From Haliclona indistincta (Eukaryota > Porifera > Demospongiae > Haplosclerida > Chalinidae): 64,000 nt of DNA. A program made the position numbers and the translations under genes. This document shows, piece after piece, positions 21,145 to 32,887 of the stretch. Below the pieces are notes generated by a model. It saw nothing but the letters and a program-made list of their open reading frames with translations. It had not been told where the DNA came from and did not search any database. The DNA is taken from contig OZ024788.1 in NCBI GenBank assembly GCA_964017065.1, positions 3,302,887 to 3,366,886 on the forward strand, read 5' to 3'. Positions within the stretch are counted from its first letter, which is position 1. Every line of letters starts with the position of its first letter.

Positions 21145-24100
21145 ATGATGGTCGTGGGTACTTTCTTTCTCTTACTGGCTCTGCCAATTTTATGTTTTAC
21201 TATTGCAGACCAAAGACTGGTGATCTATGTGGACAGCAGCAGCAAGACTTGTGTCAATGACTCCTCCTGCTGGGAGGGAGGCTACTCCACTCCCTGTCTC
21301 TCCCTCAACCTGGCCCTCAGAGGAGCCCAGCACTACAACCACTCCATCACCATCCTCCTCCAACCAGGACAACACCAGCTGCACAATGGCAGTGAGACTC
21401 AGCTCAGAAACATGTCCCAGCTAGCCGTTGTCGGTAATACCAGTCAAGGTGAGCCTGTGGTCATCACATGTCAGCCATTGACTGGTCTAGCTTTCCTCTG
21501 GTCAACCAATATCACAATCAGTAACTTAACTATAATTAACTGTGGAAAGATACAAAGTGAACATGATAATGATTGTAACCCGATCCAAGTAGCAATATTG
21601 TTTACTGGCTGCTCCTCAATAGAATTGAGCAATCTCCACGTTAATGAGTCTAGTGGCACTGGTGTTGCTGTTTATAATGCAATGGACAAAGTTAGCATTG
21701 ACTCGTGTCAGTTCATGTACGGAGGAGGAGGAGGGTTAGTGATAGAGGCTAGCGAGGCCACCTCACAATCATTCTGTACTATAACTAACTCCACCTTCAC
21801 TCTCAACACTGCTAGTAGTGCAGCTGCTGGCCAGTGGATCAACCCGTGTGGCAGTACCACTAGAGGAGGAGGCATCTCAGTGGTGCTCAGAGGAGAAGCA
21901 ACCAACAACACTGTACAACTGGTTAATAGTGTATGTCTGAACAACAACAAAGCACAGTTTGGAGGTGGTTTGTTTCTAGGCTTCTATGACAATGCCAGAG
22001 GTAATACTGTTACTGTAGACAATACTGAGGTGACAGAGAATGAGGTGTCGATAGAGAAGGCTAGTTCAGCCAGTGGTGGAGGTATCTTTATTGGCTTTGC
22101 TGCTACTGGAACAAATGGTCTCTTTGGCAATGTACTTACTATTAATAGTAGCAGGATTATCTCGAATGAAGCTGATATTGGTGGTGGCATTTCAGTAAAT
22201 CTAGTGCACAATGCTATTGAGTGTTCAACTGATAGTAACAAACTGGTCATTGAGAATAGTACATTTGACAGCAATACAGCATTTCAAGGATCATCTGCTT
22301 ACTTGTCACAAAGTGGTAAGTGTAACCAACCTCTTCTGAATACTACAGTTGGCAATACCAAGTTTATCAATGGCCACTGTAGTGCAGTCTTCAGCAATAG
22401 ATTATTTTTGCGCTGCTTTGGAACTTTACTTGTTGAATTTTTGCAATTAGTCACTTTCCAGTGTGATGTGGTATTTATTGGTAATGACAGAAATAGCTTC
22501 ATATCAGCTCTGAGTCTTTTTTCCTCGTCCATTGAACTCTCATCATCTGCTCAGTTACAGTTTATCAACAACAGTGCTTATAATGGAGCTGGTATCCACC
22601 TGGTGGGGTCTAGCTCTGTCATTCTGAATACTGGCTCTACTCTCTTGTTCAAGCACAACACAGCTTCAGGTCAGGGTGGTGCCATCTATGCTGATACTTG
22701 TACTCTGAGTCAAACTGGGTTCTGTTTTTTTAAACACATCAACCCATCACTTCATCCTGATGACTGGGGAGTGAACATTACCTTCATTGATAACGAGCTA
22801 ATAACTGGTCAAGCTAATTCAATCTATATTGACTTAGTAATTTCCTTTAATAAATGGCAAGATAGTTTTTACAGGTTGTTCTGCTGGAAAGGATGGTCGT
22901 ATTATGCAGTAGAAGTGGATAGCTGTAGTAATCAGCTTGGATCTGGTCCTGCTTATGTCAACTACAGTGGCCCTTCAAATTACTCTATTCTTCCACACAA
23001 TAATCTTGGCAGTGTTGTCCAGCTGACAGTACATGATGTTTGGGGCAATGAAATATCAGATCAAGAAAATATACCAGTTGAGTTTGTTACTGATTTTGCA
23101 TACACAGATTTCCAACCAAGTACACTATCATCAAATATACTAGTGAACTGTACCAGTAATTACTATTTGAACCAAACTTCACTTTTGTATATCCATCCAC
23201 TTCAGTTTCCTGAAGTTGCAATTACAATGCAATTTATATGTCCCAGTGACGATGCTCTTTGTAATTATTGTGATAATTCTCCGTGGCCAGGACCCAACAT
23301 GTGTGACTATTTTAATTGTGATACAAATGGTCAACAAGGAACTTGTCCTGGTTACATGAATTGTAGTTGTAGTACTTGTGCTCGAGGAAGACATGGTGTC
23401 TTGTGTGGCAATTGCAAAAAGGGATATGCTATAGCCATTAATGATCCTGACCTTCCTTGTATAAAATATAATTCTTCATACTATGGAGTTGCGATTTTCA
23501 TACTATTGCAACTAGTACCAGTTCTGATTATGTTAACACTGTTGGCAGTTCTTCACATCAAAATCACTGATGGTGGTCTCAGTGGGTTTGTACTGTTCAG
23601 TCAAATGGTGACGCTGCAATTCCCAGGACATGGATATTCATCATGGGCAAACCGAAATTATTATTTTGATGCATATTATGATACATCGTCTTTATTCAAA
23701 TCATATCAAAGGTACATAAGTATTCCTCTCACGGTGTACAGTATTTGGAACCTCAATTTTCTCAATCTTGATCCAGTTCCTTTCTGTATCCCTTTCATAA
23801 ACACAGCAGCTAAAGCTATTCTTCTCCAATACATCACAGCTGCCTGTCCTCTGGTGTTTATTGTAGTGACATATATTTGGATCAAGTGCTACAATAATGG
23901 CTACAGGCTTGTTGTATACACCACTAGACCAGTCCATCAGCTACTGGCTCGCTTCTGGCAAAGATTCAAAATACAGCCTTCCCTAATTGACACTTATGCT
24001 GGCTTGATACTGCTATCATACATGCGATTCCTAGCCACCTCAGTTAAACTGCTGAAGTTCACTTTTGTCATCATGAATGGCAATTATGATAACTTCACTG

Positions 24101-24840
24101 TAGCGTTTTATTATGATGCTAACTTGGGCTACTTTGGTTGGCCTCATGCTGTATATGGTGTCCTGGCAATATTGTGTCTACTGGTATTTGTAGTTACTCC
24201 AACAATCGTTCTCTTATTCTATCATCTCAAATCTTTCCAGCGATGTCTGACAAGATGTAAGTTGGACAGGCCAGGTCTGCATGCACTGGTGGATGCTTAT
24301 CAGGGCTGCTTCAAGAACAGTGCAACTGATGACAGTGAGAGAAGGTACTATGCTGGAATTTCTCTTTTGTTTCGCTTTTGCTATGTGGCTTTCTTCGTTA
24401 TACCTTTTGTCACTGATCCACTAGGAATTCTGATATTTACAGCTTGTGTAAGTTGTTTTATGTTGCTTTTGCTCATTATATTGCGTCCATATAAATCAAT
24501 TGGTCAAAACATTACCAACTTTTTGATGCTAGCTTTCTTGACTGGATATGCGTTTACAATTTTCTATCCACCAACCATGTCTGTAGTATTCTTTCCCTTC
24601 CTGGTTCTTTGTCTCTATCTCATCTATCGCCTAGTCAAGCATTGTTGTGTGCGAATTATTTGCAAGAAAAAGAAACGAAGGAATCCAGGCAATGTGCAAC
24701 AACCAAACAGAAAGAAAAAATCCAATAAAGAGCGAGCTCCACTTATTGTGCCTGTGACAACAGTATCGGTCAACGATTATACTGCAGATGATCTGTATGC
24801 TGATCGTATACTCAATCCTGATGAGTACAATGAACACTAA
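21145..24840 (+). CDS. Array gene B1: beta-helix ectodomain, multi-span membrane protein
   Basis: Single exon, 1231 residues from the ATG at 21145. An in-frame ATG 39 nt upstream is possible but would bury the signal peptide (MMVVGTFFLLLALPILCFT). The mature N-terminus RLVIYVDSSSKT...CWEGGYSTPCLSLNLAL is B-type and differs from A genes only here. From GAQHYNHS onward, ~350 residues are almost identical to A1. The segment after CNQPLLNTTV and the membrane-proximal domain (about 560-730) differ from A1 and match B3. Next come CARGRHGVLCGNC...CIKYN (the last stalk Cys of A1 is Tyr here), 8-10 spans with DAYQGCFKN and LRPYK, and a basic segment (NRKKKSNKERAPLI) carrying the dileucine signal, ending DDLYADRILNPDEYNEH. 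Function unknown. Confidence 0.85.
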   Translation: MMVVGTFFLLLALPILCFTIADQRLVIYVDSSSKTCVNDSSCWEGGYSTPCLSLNLALRGAQHYNHSITILLQPGQHQLHNGSETQLRNMSQLAVVGNTSQGEPVVITCQPLTGLAFLWSTNITISNLTIINCGKIQSEHDNDCNPIQVAILFTGCSSIELSNLHVNESSGTGVAVYNAMDKVSIDSCQFMYGGGGGLVIEASEATSQSFCTITNSTFTLNTASSAAAGQWINPCGSTTRGGGISVVLRGEATNNTVQLVNSVCLNNNKAQFGGGLFLGFYDNARGNTVTVDNTEVTENEVSIEKASSASGGGIFIGFAATGTNGLFGNVLTINSSRIISNEADIGGGISVNLVHNAIECSTDSNKLVIENSTFDSNTAFQGSSAYLSQSGKCNQPLLNTTVGNTKFINGHCSAVFSNRLFLRCFGTLLVEFLQLVTFQCDVVFIGNDRNSFISALSLFSSSIELSSSAQLQFINNSAYNGAGIHLVGSSSVILNTGSTLLFKHNTASGQGGAIYADTCTLSQTGFCFFKHINPSLHPDDWGVNITFIDNELITGQANSIYIDLVISFNKWQDSFYRLFCWKGWSYYAVEVDSCSNQLGSGPAYVNYSGPSNYSILPHNNLGSVVQLTVHDVWGNEISDQENIPVEFVTDFAYTDFQPSTLSSNILVNCTSNYYLNQTSLLYIHPLQFPEVAITMQFICPSDDALCNYCDNSPWPGPNMCDYFNCDTNGQQGTCPGYMNCSCSTCARGRHGVLCGNCKKGYAIAINDPDLPCIKYNSSYYGVAIFILLQLVPVLIMLTLLAVLHIKITDGGLSGFVLFSQMVTLQFPGHGYSSWANRNYYFDAYYDTSSLFKSYQRYISIPLTVYSIWNLNFLNLDPVPFCIPFINTAAKAILLQYITAACPLVFIVVTYIWIKCYNNGYRLVVYTTRPVHQLLARFWQRFKIQPSLIDTYAGLILLSYMRFLATSVKLLKFTFVIMNGNYDNFTVAFYYDANLGYFGWPHAVYGVLAILCLLVFVVTPTIVLLFYHLKSFQRCLTRCKLDRPGLHALVDAYQGCFKNSATDDSERRYYAGISLLFRFCYVAFFVIPFVTDPLGILIFTACVSCFMLLLLIILRPYKSIGQNITNFLMLAFLTGYAFTIFYPPTMSVVFFPFLVLCLYLIYRLVKHCCVRIICKKKKRRNPGNVQQPNRKKKSNKERAPLIVPVTTVSVNDYTADDLYADRILNPDEYNEH

Positions 24841-26040
24841 CATCATCATCAGCTGATGCCAGTTACTTTACTACAATGCACATGTTTACTTAATGACTTA
24901 TCTTTTAATTGTATGAATTATTGTGGAAACCCCTTTTGCTTAGTTTACGTGGTAGCTATGTATAGACCCTTTTCATCTTAAAGCTGATGATTTCATTGCT
25001 GTTAATTTTGCTTTGTATTGTAAATTTAGATGCTGATTTTTGTATTTCTTTCTCATGCATGTTTGTATTAAATGCAACAGAGGAGTCGCTGAAAGGTTAT
25101 TCTCAAGAGACCACTGAAAGGACATATTAATGTATTTGTCCATTGCAATCTTAGGGTGTGGCTTATAACCAGTGAGTATACAAATCCTTGAAAGTGTGAT
25201 CATCAATATTAGTCATAAATGCTAGAGTAGGGAATTATGAAGAACGCGCTGCAACTGAGGAAAACTAGACTAAGTATGAACTTTGAAGGAGACTATGGAG
25301 CAGGGTGTGGGTCTTAGCAGTATAGTTTCACCTGTTGTTTGAGTGGTTCAATGTGATTGCTGTACACATGCGCATCATCAAGAGTGTGGACATGGAGTGT
25401 GCATGGACGAAATCACCAGTGTAATAGGAAAACAAAATACATAATACAGAAAGCAATTTTGTAGTACCGGGCAGCAGATTCTGAAATAATATATGTTTTC
25501 AAGCAGTACATTTTGGGCCATTATGGTTAACAGGATGTTCCACTCCTTGAAAGCCTAAACACTCCATGAAGAGCTCCAGACTCATGAAGATGAGGGTATT
25601 GATGCACCTTTGGTGCTTATGCATATACACACTAGTAGACCATACAATTTCAATAAAGCCTCATCAGTACTGACATAACAGAAAGGAGAAAGGAAATTTT
25701 TCAGTGCTACATTGCTTGTTTTAGTTGAAGATGAACACGACAAAGCATGAAGAGCGAACCACAACATGCAATGAAAGGCCCAAGTTCCAAGCAGAAACAG
25801 TGTAGTCATCGGTATAAATATGCAGGGAATACAGAGTTGAATTCTGTATGTTGAGCTGTTGGAATAGTTTGAGAGACAGTGATATCGTCCAGTCCCCTCA
25901 TAGCCATTGATGGTAGATGAGAGGAATACAAGGTATGGTCCCAGGAGATCCTTAACTAGAGGGAGAGGGATGGCGGCCACTTTATCAATACATACCAGCT
26001 CAGCTTGACCTAGTTTATGACTATCACTAGGATGGATGTA
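24841..26040. other. B1 3' flank, duplicated downstream of B2
   Basis: The region matches 58226-59330 downstream of B2, with shared blocks TATTGTGGAAACCCC, CAATCTTAGGGTGTGGCTTATAACCAG, TTGTTTGAGTGGTTCAATGT and GATGCACCTTTGGTGCTTATGCA. It therefore belongs to the duplicated unit. A minus-strand open frame at 25980-25582 (132 codons, hydrophobic, Ser/Cys-rich) is not kept intact in the copy, so I do not call it a gene. Confidence 0.6.
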
Positions 26041-26042
26041 CT

Positions 26043-26212
26043 GGACAAAGAGAGGAGGGAGGGAGGAGGAAGGGAGGGAGGGAGGGAAGGAGGGAGGGAG
26101 GGAGAGAGAGGGAGGGAGGGAGGGAGGGAGAGAGGGGGGAAGGAGGGGGGAGGGAGGGAGGGAGAGAGAGATAGATAGAGAGAGGTAGAGAGAGGAGGGA
26201 GGGAGAGAGAGA
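26043..26212. repeat. GGGA/GA low-complexity tract
   Basis: Purine-only (GGGA)n with (GA)n and GATA runs. Frames through it are composition artefacts. Confidence 0.9.
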
Positions 26213-27265
26213 ATCGTAATCAGTATTAATCAAAAATTATTGTTAAAAATTAGTTTTTTTGTTTGTCAGTATAGTTTGTTTATTTTCCCTACACCTTAGT
26301 GTTACCTAATGCTTTAATTATTGTGTAACTATTTACTTTAAATTTATCTTATTTTCTTTTCTTTTTTCTTCTTACACCTTAGTGCCACCTTTAACCATCA
26401 AAAAAATTATCCAAGATTTATCAAAACTATTAAAATTAATTTATAAAAAAATTTAAAGCTCAAAAATTAGTTATGTGGTGCTATATCTCTCACTACTGCT
26501 AGTTGCCGAGCGCCTTAGCGCGAGGCAAATAATCTTGACGGTGTGCGGGGGACTGGAGCGTCGTGCGTTTTCTCAGCAATGTTAATATGTATGTATATTT
26601 AGATCGATGTCACGCTTAGGAATGCTAATCAGGGTTACGGCGAGGGCTCATACTACGTATTATACTGCGGGGTCACGGGATCGCCTAACCCGGTTGCGTA
26701 TGAGATAAGAACTTGTGGGCTGAGACCATGGCGGATTGGATTAGATCCCAGAGTCTACTCCTGACAGAGTCAAGTGGCTAGCTCAGCTCAGGAAGCCGGA
26801 GAAAACAGAGAGCAGCGGCCTGAGTCTATAAAGCCACAAAAGAAGCAAGGCACGCCATCAGCAGTACTACTAGCAATACACGGAACCGGCATTGACTCTT
26901 AGGTCGTCTGACACGAGTCCACGAGGCCGAAAACAGGAAGCTAGCTCGCTGTATCTGTACCTGCCGGCCGTCTGCTGTTGAGCCCACCCCCGAATTTAGC
27001 TGGTCGATTATAACTACTTAATAAACTCAGCGCGAGGCATTCATGCGTATTCGTAACTCCTAGTATTAGTATTAACTGAATATACTTTGTCTGTGTGTTC
27101 ATGGAAGATATTGATCCTAATAACAGATTTACCATTATTCTGCATTAGTGGACTGGACTAGTCATAATCATCATGTTCACTATATCCCACAGCATCAAAT
27201 CCCTTCACTATGAACTGGAACAAGATTCTCAGATGATGGAGACATTACAAAGATAATAGCATATC

Positions 27266-27267
<2 letters not shown>
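26213..27267. other. Intergenic with short repeat motifs
   Basis: AT-rich, then GC-richer sequence without a supportable gene. GCCGAGCGCCTTAGCGCGAG at about 26506 recurs at about 32819, and TCACGCTTAGGAATGC (about 26608) recurs at about 36950. Both mark dispersed repeat families. Confidence 0.4.

Positions 27268-27357
<90 letters not shown>
27268..27357. repeat. GA dinucleotide microsatellite
   Basis: About 45 uninterrupted GA units. Confidence 0.97.
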
Positions 27358-27359
<2 letters not shown>

Positions 27360-27929
27360 CATACCATACCACACACCTAAACATATCGCACTTCCTCACA
27401 TAATTATTACACACCCTTAATAGATCACACATTTCCACCCACTCACTTACCTTACTTCCCCAATCCACACTAGCACATATCCACTCTCACATATCCTTCC
27501 TCTCATTATCATACACCCTTAGCTCTTACACCAAATCTCCCTCCCACCCTCCCTACTCACCCAAATGTCACAGCAGCTGCTATATCCCTAATCCTACTGC
27601 GGCTGATTTCCCCCCTCTAGCAGCTATCAGTGTTACTGTACGTGCTCCTTAGTGTCTTCTCTGATTTAGCGTCTATGAACACCAGTACTGCCTGCAGTTG
27701 GCTTTTTTTTACTTGAGCAGGTTTACACAATAGTGCAGGACAATGACCAAAATTAATAGCCAGAGGCTAATAACAAGGGCCATACCCAAAGGCAAAACAA
27801 AAGAAAAAAAACCAAATAAAAAACAAAAAACAAAGACAAAAAATAAAAACAAAAAGGAAAAGACAACACAAGAATAGAACAGATAATTTTTGCTAAAACA
27901 ACAATTTTGAGTTCGGGTGATATAAAAAT
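27358..27929. other. Intergenic / 3' end of LINE remnant
   Basis: No gene. On the minus strand the part next to the LINE (27770-27930) is T-rich with GTTTTTTGTTTTT-like units, possibly the element's 3' untranslated simple repeat. Confidence 0.4.
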
Positions 27930-29427
27930 TTATTTGTTAAATAACCAGTTGTTGGATACTTTTTTAAAAGAAAATAGACTAACAGACATGAAAATGGATT
28001 GAGGAAGAGAGTTCCAAGCAGCTAAGACAACACCTGAGGCAAAGGAATGAAGGTGGGAAGTCGACTTACATCTAGGAGCTTTTAGAGCCTCGGAATGAAC
28101 ATGTCTGAGGTTAGGCGAGGGGTGAGGAGTGAAAAAAGAGGGTGGTATGATGGAATGATCACTGACTATTCGAGAACAGAGACTTAGCTTCTGCTTTAGC
28201 CTGCGTTTTTGAAGCGACGGCCATTCTAAAGATGCCAGCAGTTGACTAGGGCAGTCATGCCATCTGTGGGTAACAACTCTTGCAGCAAAATGCTGGACTG
28301 CTTCAAGTTCGGAGATAAAATATAGTTGGTGAGGATCCCACAGTGATGAGCAGTACTCCAGAGTCGGCAGCACCAGTGACTTGTAGAGTTGTGTTCTGCA
28401 GGAGACATCCGTGTTGTGAAAATGTCGGTGAATAAGACCAAGCTGACGCTTTGCCTTGAGACACAGAGTTAATGTGAGGGGACCAAGAGAACTTTTGACT
28501 CAGAGTGACACCAAGATATTTGATTGATGAGACAGCAGGAATAGGACTGTTATTCACCATAAGGTGGATAGAGGGAGGGTTTTTTTCTAGTGAGAAGAAG
28601 AGACGTGGTCTTTCTTCGGTTGAGGGAGAGGCCAGCCTGCCTTATCCATGAAGAGATGCTGTCAATGTCAGCTTGTAGGTCAGGAGCGTCCAAACCGCTG
28701 GAAATAGGCTTGAACAGCAAAATATATCATCAGCGTAAAGTTGCAGGATAGAGGAGGTAGAAAGAGAGACATTGCAGAGCAGATCAAGGTAAATTAAAAA
28801 AAGGAGAGGACCCAGAACAGAACCCTGTGGGACACCAGAGGTTACTGGTCTCGAAGATGAGGAGCACCCATCAAGCACCACTGATACCTGCCGCAGAGGT
28901 AGTCTTGAAACCACAGATAAAGAGGGCCAGTGACTCCCACCCGAGACAGTGCTTTAAGGACACCTGAGTGAGAGACTGTGTCGAATGTCTTCGACAGATC
29001 AAAAAAAGATAGCGCCCACAGATAATTGCTTATCAAGAATTAGGTGCCAGGCAGAGGTAGCAGAGACGAGAGCCTCCTGGGTAGAACTGCCAGGCCGAAA
29101 GCCGAACTGTCGGGCAGAGAGAAGGTTGTTGGTAAGGAGATGGTCAAGGGGTCTCTCGTGAATGATCCTTTCTAATAATTTAGATGGAAGAGAAAGGAGA
29201 GAAATAGGTCTATAGTTAGCAACTAACTTTGGGTCACCACCTTTAGGTACAGGAACAACATTAGACTGCTTCCATTCTGTCGGAACTTGGCCAACTTGGC
29301 TTGATCCAGAGTACAAATGCAAGCACAGCTAACAATACTACAAACTGGTTGAGTATGATGAAGAGACTCAGCTCCTTCAGAGAGACTTGATCCTGTACTT
29401 GTGAGAATGAGTACTGCAATCACCAAA
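27930..29427 (-). pseudogene. Non-LTR retrotransposon reverse transcriptase remnant
   Basis: Read from 29427 down, reverse-transcriptase blocks follow in order but in shifting frames: QVPTEWKQSNVVPVPKGGD and NYRPISLLSLPSKLLERII (29320-29150), FGFRPGSSTQEAL (29100), FFDLSKTFDTVSH (29010), SGVPQGSVLGPLLFLIYLD (28840-28790), LYADD (the catalytic A/DD box, 28740), then the C-terminal stretch LEYCSSLWDP...WNSLP (28370-27960). Endonuclease and ORF1 are missing, so the copy is 5' truncated and broken by at least three frameshifts. It looks like the Jockey/CR1-type clade, but clade assignment needs a tree. Confidence 0.85.
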
Positions 29428-29572
29428 ACTGAACATTCTTTGCAGATAAATTATACAAAACAACAATATTAATTATTATTCATTTTTGCAATCATTGTAC
29501 CACTAATCAGTCTTTGATAAAAGATCATAACAGCTACAAAGTCAATAGAGAGTCATTTCTAATGCATGGTAG

Positions 29573-31326
29573 TTAGTTGTCGGCTATGGCGTGTACTCTC
29601 ACACGAATACAGTCCTGGTTAAGATATTGTGTGTTAGTAGTGGATGAGGTGAGAGAGGATTGAAAGATGAACTGTTGATAACCGACTGATCTTCCATACT
29701 CTCCTCTAGTAACTCTAACAAAGTTATCGTACATCAATTGTGCGTATCTTCTTGTAGTGTTTCTTGTCCTCCAGCCAGTTGAGGAACTCAATGATGATGG
29801 TACCAGTGAAAGGCCACTGGAGACTGTCATCGTGCTGACCTTTCATGATGTAAGCAAAGATCGACAAGTGGCTGCCCTCACCACTACCATTACCACTAGC
29901 ATACACTTTGAGGCATAATTTGTAACCCTGTGGGCTGGTGGTGAATGGTGGACTGTAGTATAGGTTGTTGAACTGCTTGCGTTTGGAATACTCTGATATG
30001 ACGAACTGAGCCCCAGATTGGGTGCTGATGAGGGTGTCTTGCCATGCTGGGGTCAGGTGAAGGAGAGGTGTGGAGTAGACTATAGCACTAACTCTTATAG
30101 TTTGAGGTAGTTGTCGCGCAAGTATTCTGTGTTAGTGGTGGACACCAGGTCAGTGTGAGATATGAATCGAGATGTGCCATAAGCAGTAGCAGTCTCTTGA
30201 TCAGTGATCTGAGACGAGAAGTGGATGTGCCATCAAGATCTTTGTATCTGTTAAAGTTAATTGTATATGAGTGGTAATTCTTGTCTTCTCTCCAGTTCAG
30301 TAGCTCTACTCTGATGTCTCCTTCAAATGGCCATTCTAACTCATTATCATATTCTCCTCTCATAAGTCGAGCATATACTGAAAGGTGAGAACCTCTGCCT
30401 TTACCCTTAACATTACCATTGGGGTACACCTGAAGACGGAACTTGTAGCCTCTGTTGTGGGTATAAAATGGTGAACTGTACCATTGTTCATTAGCTTCTT
30501 TCTTCTCATGGTAATCACTGATAATGAACTCCATCGGTGCTTGGTTATAAAGGAATGGTGGAGATATTGTAGCTGCAGGAGGAGTAGAGGTCTCCTGATT
30601 GAGATGTAGCTTATTCATCACTAGTCGAAGATGCTGGCGCATGGCGGTGTCTTCATGCTTCTCAATCTCATTTCGAGGCAGTTTCACAATGCAGCCGGCA
30701 CTGGTAAAGGGACAAGAGATTACTTGTAGAGGACACTCATCGATATGTGCTTGAAGATGCTCTCTCTTGAGTCCCTCCTTCTTGCAATTGTTAGGACAGG
30801 TCACGGGAACCTGAAGACAGATCGGGAGATGCTTTGCTGTGACGATATCATACGTATGAACTACAGTAGGAGCAGTATATTGGCAGCTCAACTGACGCTT
30901 AGTACAGCATCTCTTCAAGTGATCTCTCATGGCGCTGCTCCGTATTCTCTCACCACAACCAAAGGAGCAAGGCAAGTGGATGTAGTCACACTTCCTCTTG
31001 TCAAGATCAAGATGGCTCTGGAGGTCCCTCACCTCTCCTGTCCACTCACAGCCTTCCCTGTGGTGCTGGCAGCGAACCTAGAGATCATTGATCTCACGCT
31101 GGAGGAATTTGTCAAGATAAGCGCTGGAGAGAGCATTGGGTTCACGACATATTGGGCACTCCTTCTTGCCACTAGTGATGAGCTGTGTGTGGCACTGCTG
31201 GCAAACATGATGGCCGCACTTCACGATCTGGTATGGCTCTGTTAGTAGATCGAAGCAAATAGGACAGAATCGACTCTTTGGAGGCTCATTGATGAAGCTA
31301 TATTGTGCTGTCATGATACAGCTCAC
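29573..31326 (-). pseudogene. TRAF-like protein: RING, TRAF zinc fingers, two MATH domains (disrupted)
   Basis: From ATG 31326: a C3HC4 RING (CPICFDLLTEP...CGHHVCQQC...CPIC), then in-frame TAG at 31080-31078, after which the same frame resumes as VRCQHHREGCEWTGEVRDL. TRAF-type zinc fingers follow (CSFGCGERI, CPNNCKKEG, CPFTSAGC; 31000-30640), then a first MATH/TRAF-C domain (EFIISDYHEKK...GEYDNELEWPFEG..LLNWREDKN; 30540-30240). The frame is lost near 30200 and again near 30100. A second, paralogous MATH domain reads QFVISEYSKRKQF...QHDDSLQWPFTG..FLNWLEDKK (30010-29750). It loses frame near 29735 and ends QYLNQD...VHAIADN. An intact version would be a RING E3/adaptor of TNF/TLR-type signalling. 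One nonsense codon and three frame breaks make this a pseudogene or a poorly assembled gene. Confidence 0.8.
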
Positions 31327-31490
31327 TTTCTAGCATCAGCAGGTCAGGTTTGTATATTACAGAGGCACATGCATATGCTAAGTATAATAAAGCCGGGGGC
31401 TCTGAACCTATTGGGCCGGCCAGTAAGTTTTAAGGCTATCACTGTTGTCAGTGATAACAATTACACACTATTTGTTGTTTTAGCAGCCTC

Positions 31491-31613
31491 TGGAAGCAGC
31501 TATAGTAGCCATTGGATGCAGCTATAGTAGCCACTGGATGCAGCTATAGTAGCCACTGGGAGCAGCTATAGTAGCCACTGGGAGCAGCTATAGTAGCCAC
31601 TGGATGCAGCTAT
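31491..31613. repeat. 22-bp tandem repeat
   Basis: Five and a half copies of TGGATGCAGCTATAGTAGCC plus AC, with GGATGC/GGGAGC variants. Confidence 0.9.
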
Positions 31614-31689
31614 CAATAGCACAGTAATAAATTGCATGAGACCAGTATCACTAAAATTAATGCTATGCTGATGGAGCTGCTTGCATAAA

Positions 31690-31748
31690 CTATCGCAAAT
31701 CACTGAAACAGCAGCAAATCACTGAAACAGCGCAAATCACTGAAACAG
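31690..31748. repeat. GCAAATCACTGAAACA short tandem repeat
   Basis: Three to four close copies of GCAAATCACTGAAACAGCA. Confidence 0.8.
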
Positions 31749-31959
31749 CATGCTAAGCTGACCGCATGGCTGCAATCATCAGCATGTTCATTTCAAGAGC
31801 TCGTACTTGAAGATCGTACTTGCTGTACTACCTTGAATACATACAAGCTGCTGAGAATACTATTGCAGACAGTTTGAAGTTCAGATTACCATGAAAGGTC
31901 TGTTCTGGGCAAATAAATATGAATGTTAACCCTTTAGTTACTGAATTATTTCACGGATA

Positions 31960-32135
31960 CAGTGGGACCTCTCTAATCCGGACACCATTGGGACTTCAAA
32001 AATTTGTCCTGGTTAATGGGGTGTCCTCTTTTTAGGGATTAAAATATACAAGCGTCGCCAACCAATGCCCACATTTGGTGTTCTTTAAAGCGGGGTGTCC
32101 GCAATTCAGAGGACCGGATTAGCGGGGTTCCGCTG
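31960..32135. mobile_element. pogo/Tigger-like MITE, TA target duplication
   Basis: 176 bp, starting CAGTGGGACCTCTCTAATCC and ending with the near-inverse GGATTAGCGGGGTTCCGCTG, flanked by TA on both sides (31958-31959, 32136-32137). CAGT termini, CCGGACACC blocks and the TA duplication fit pogo-type Tc1/mariner elements. It is non-autonomous. Confidence 0.85.
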
Positions 32136-32887
32136 TATTTTGATTTTGTCCGGCAGTTAGTGCAAATTTCTAAAACATGCAGTATACTAGCTGTCCCAAA
32201 CTAGCACCTTTTTTCCTGGCATGTCAAAGTTTACGACCATGTACTAAACCGTACTAAACTCCGAGTTGGTCACTCCCACTTGCTGTCAAAGCGTGTATCA
32301 GTTCTGGGTGTTTAAACTGAGCTTTTAAAATAATTATTTAGCATGCAAGTTGCACGGATACACACAATAGCAATATATACATGCTAACACAAGGCATGCA
32401 CCAAAAAAGGAAATAGAGAAAAAAATTAATAAAATTAGTTAAATTCCACGGTGCCAAAAGGCTTAGTTTGCGTCTTGTAAACTCGCTTGTAACTCAGGGT
32501 TTCCATGTAGTTAGCAAGCCTTGTAAACTTGTTGTAACGTGCTTGACAACTATTGCAAACGGACACATGTTTACAAGCTTGGTTACAAGCGTTGATAACT
32601 GTGGGTTTGCAGCTTGTATACGCGCGTTACATAGCCTAGTTTACAAATCGCTTTGGCAAACTACCACCAAACTACGATTGTCCAGTATGTAAACCCGATG
32701 TTTACAGCAGTACGCAAACTAGCCAGTAAACCATTGCCATTATTTTTATAGTCACTGTCGAATAATTTTGAAAATATTTTTTTAGATTTCACAAAAATAA
32801 TTGCCGAGCGCCTTATTGCCGAGCGCCTTAGCGCGAGGCATGTAATCGCGGAGTACTGTGTCGAAATTGTATGTTTGTATATATGTA
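32136..32887. other. Intergenic, no gene seen
   Basis: Contains two partial copies of the TGCCGAGCGCCTTA motif at 32802-32840 and several TTGTAAAC/GTTTACAAGC repeats (32475-32700), probably a degraded repeat. Confidence 0.4.

Noticed and set aside
25582..25980. 132-codon minus frame with hydrophobic stretch
   Set aside because: The homologous B2 flank (58940-59330) has stops and indels in it, so it is not conserved as a protein.
30745..31245. 166-codon + frame
   Set aside because: Antisense to the RING and TRAF-finger coding sequence, which is clearly the real coding strand.
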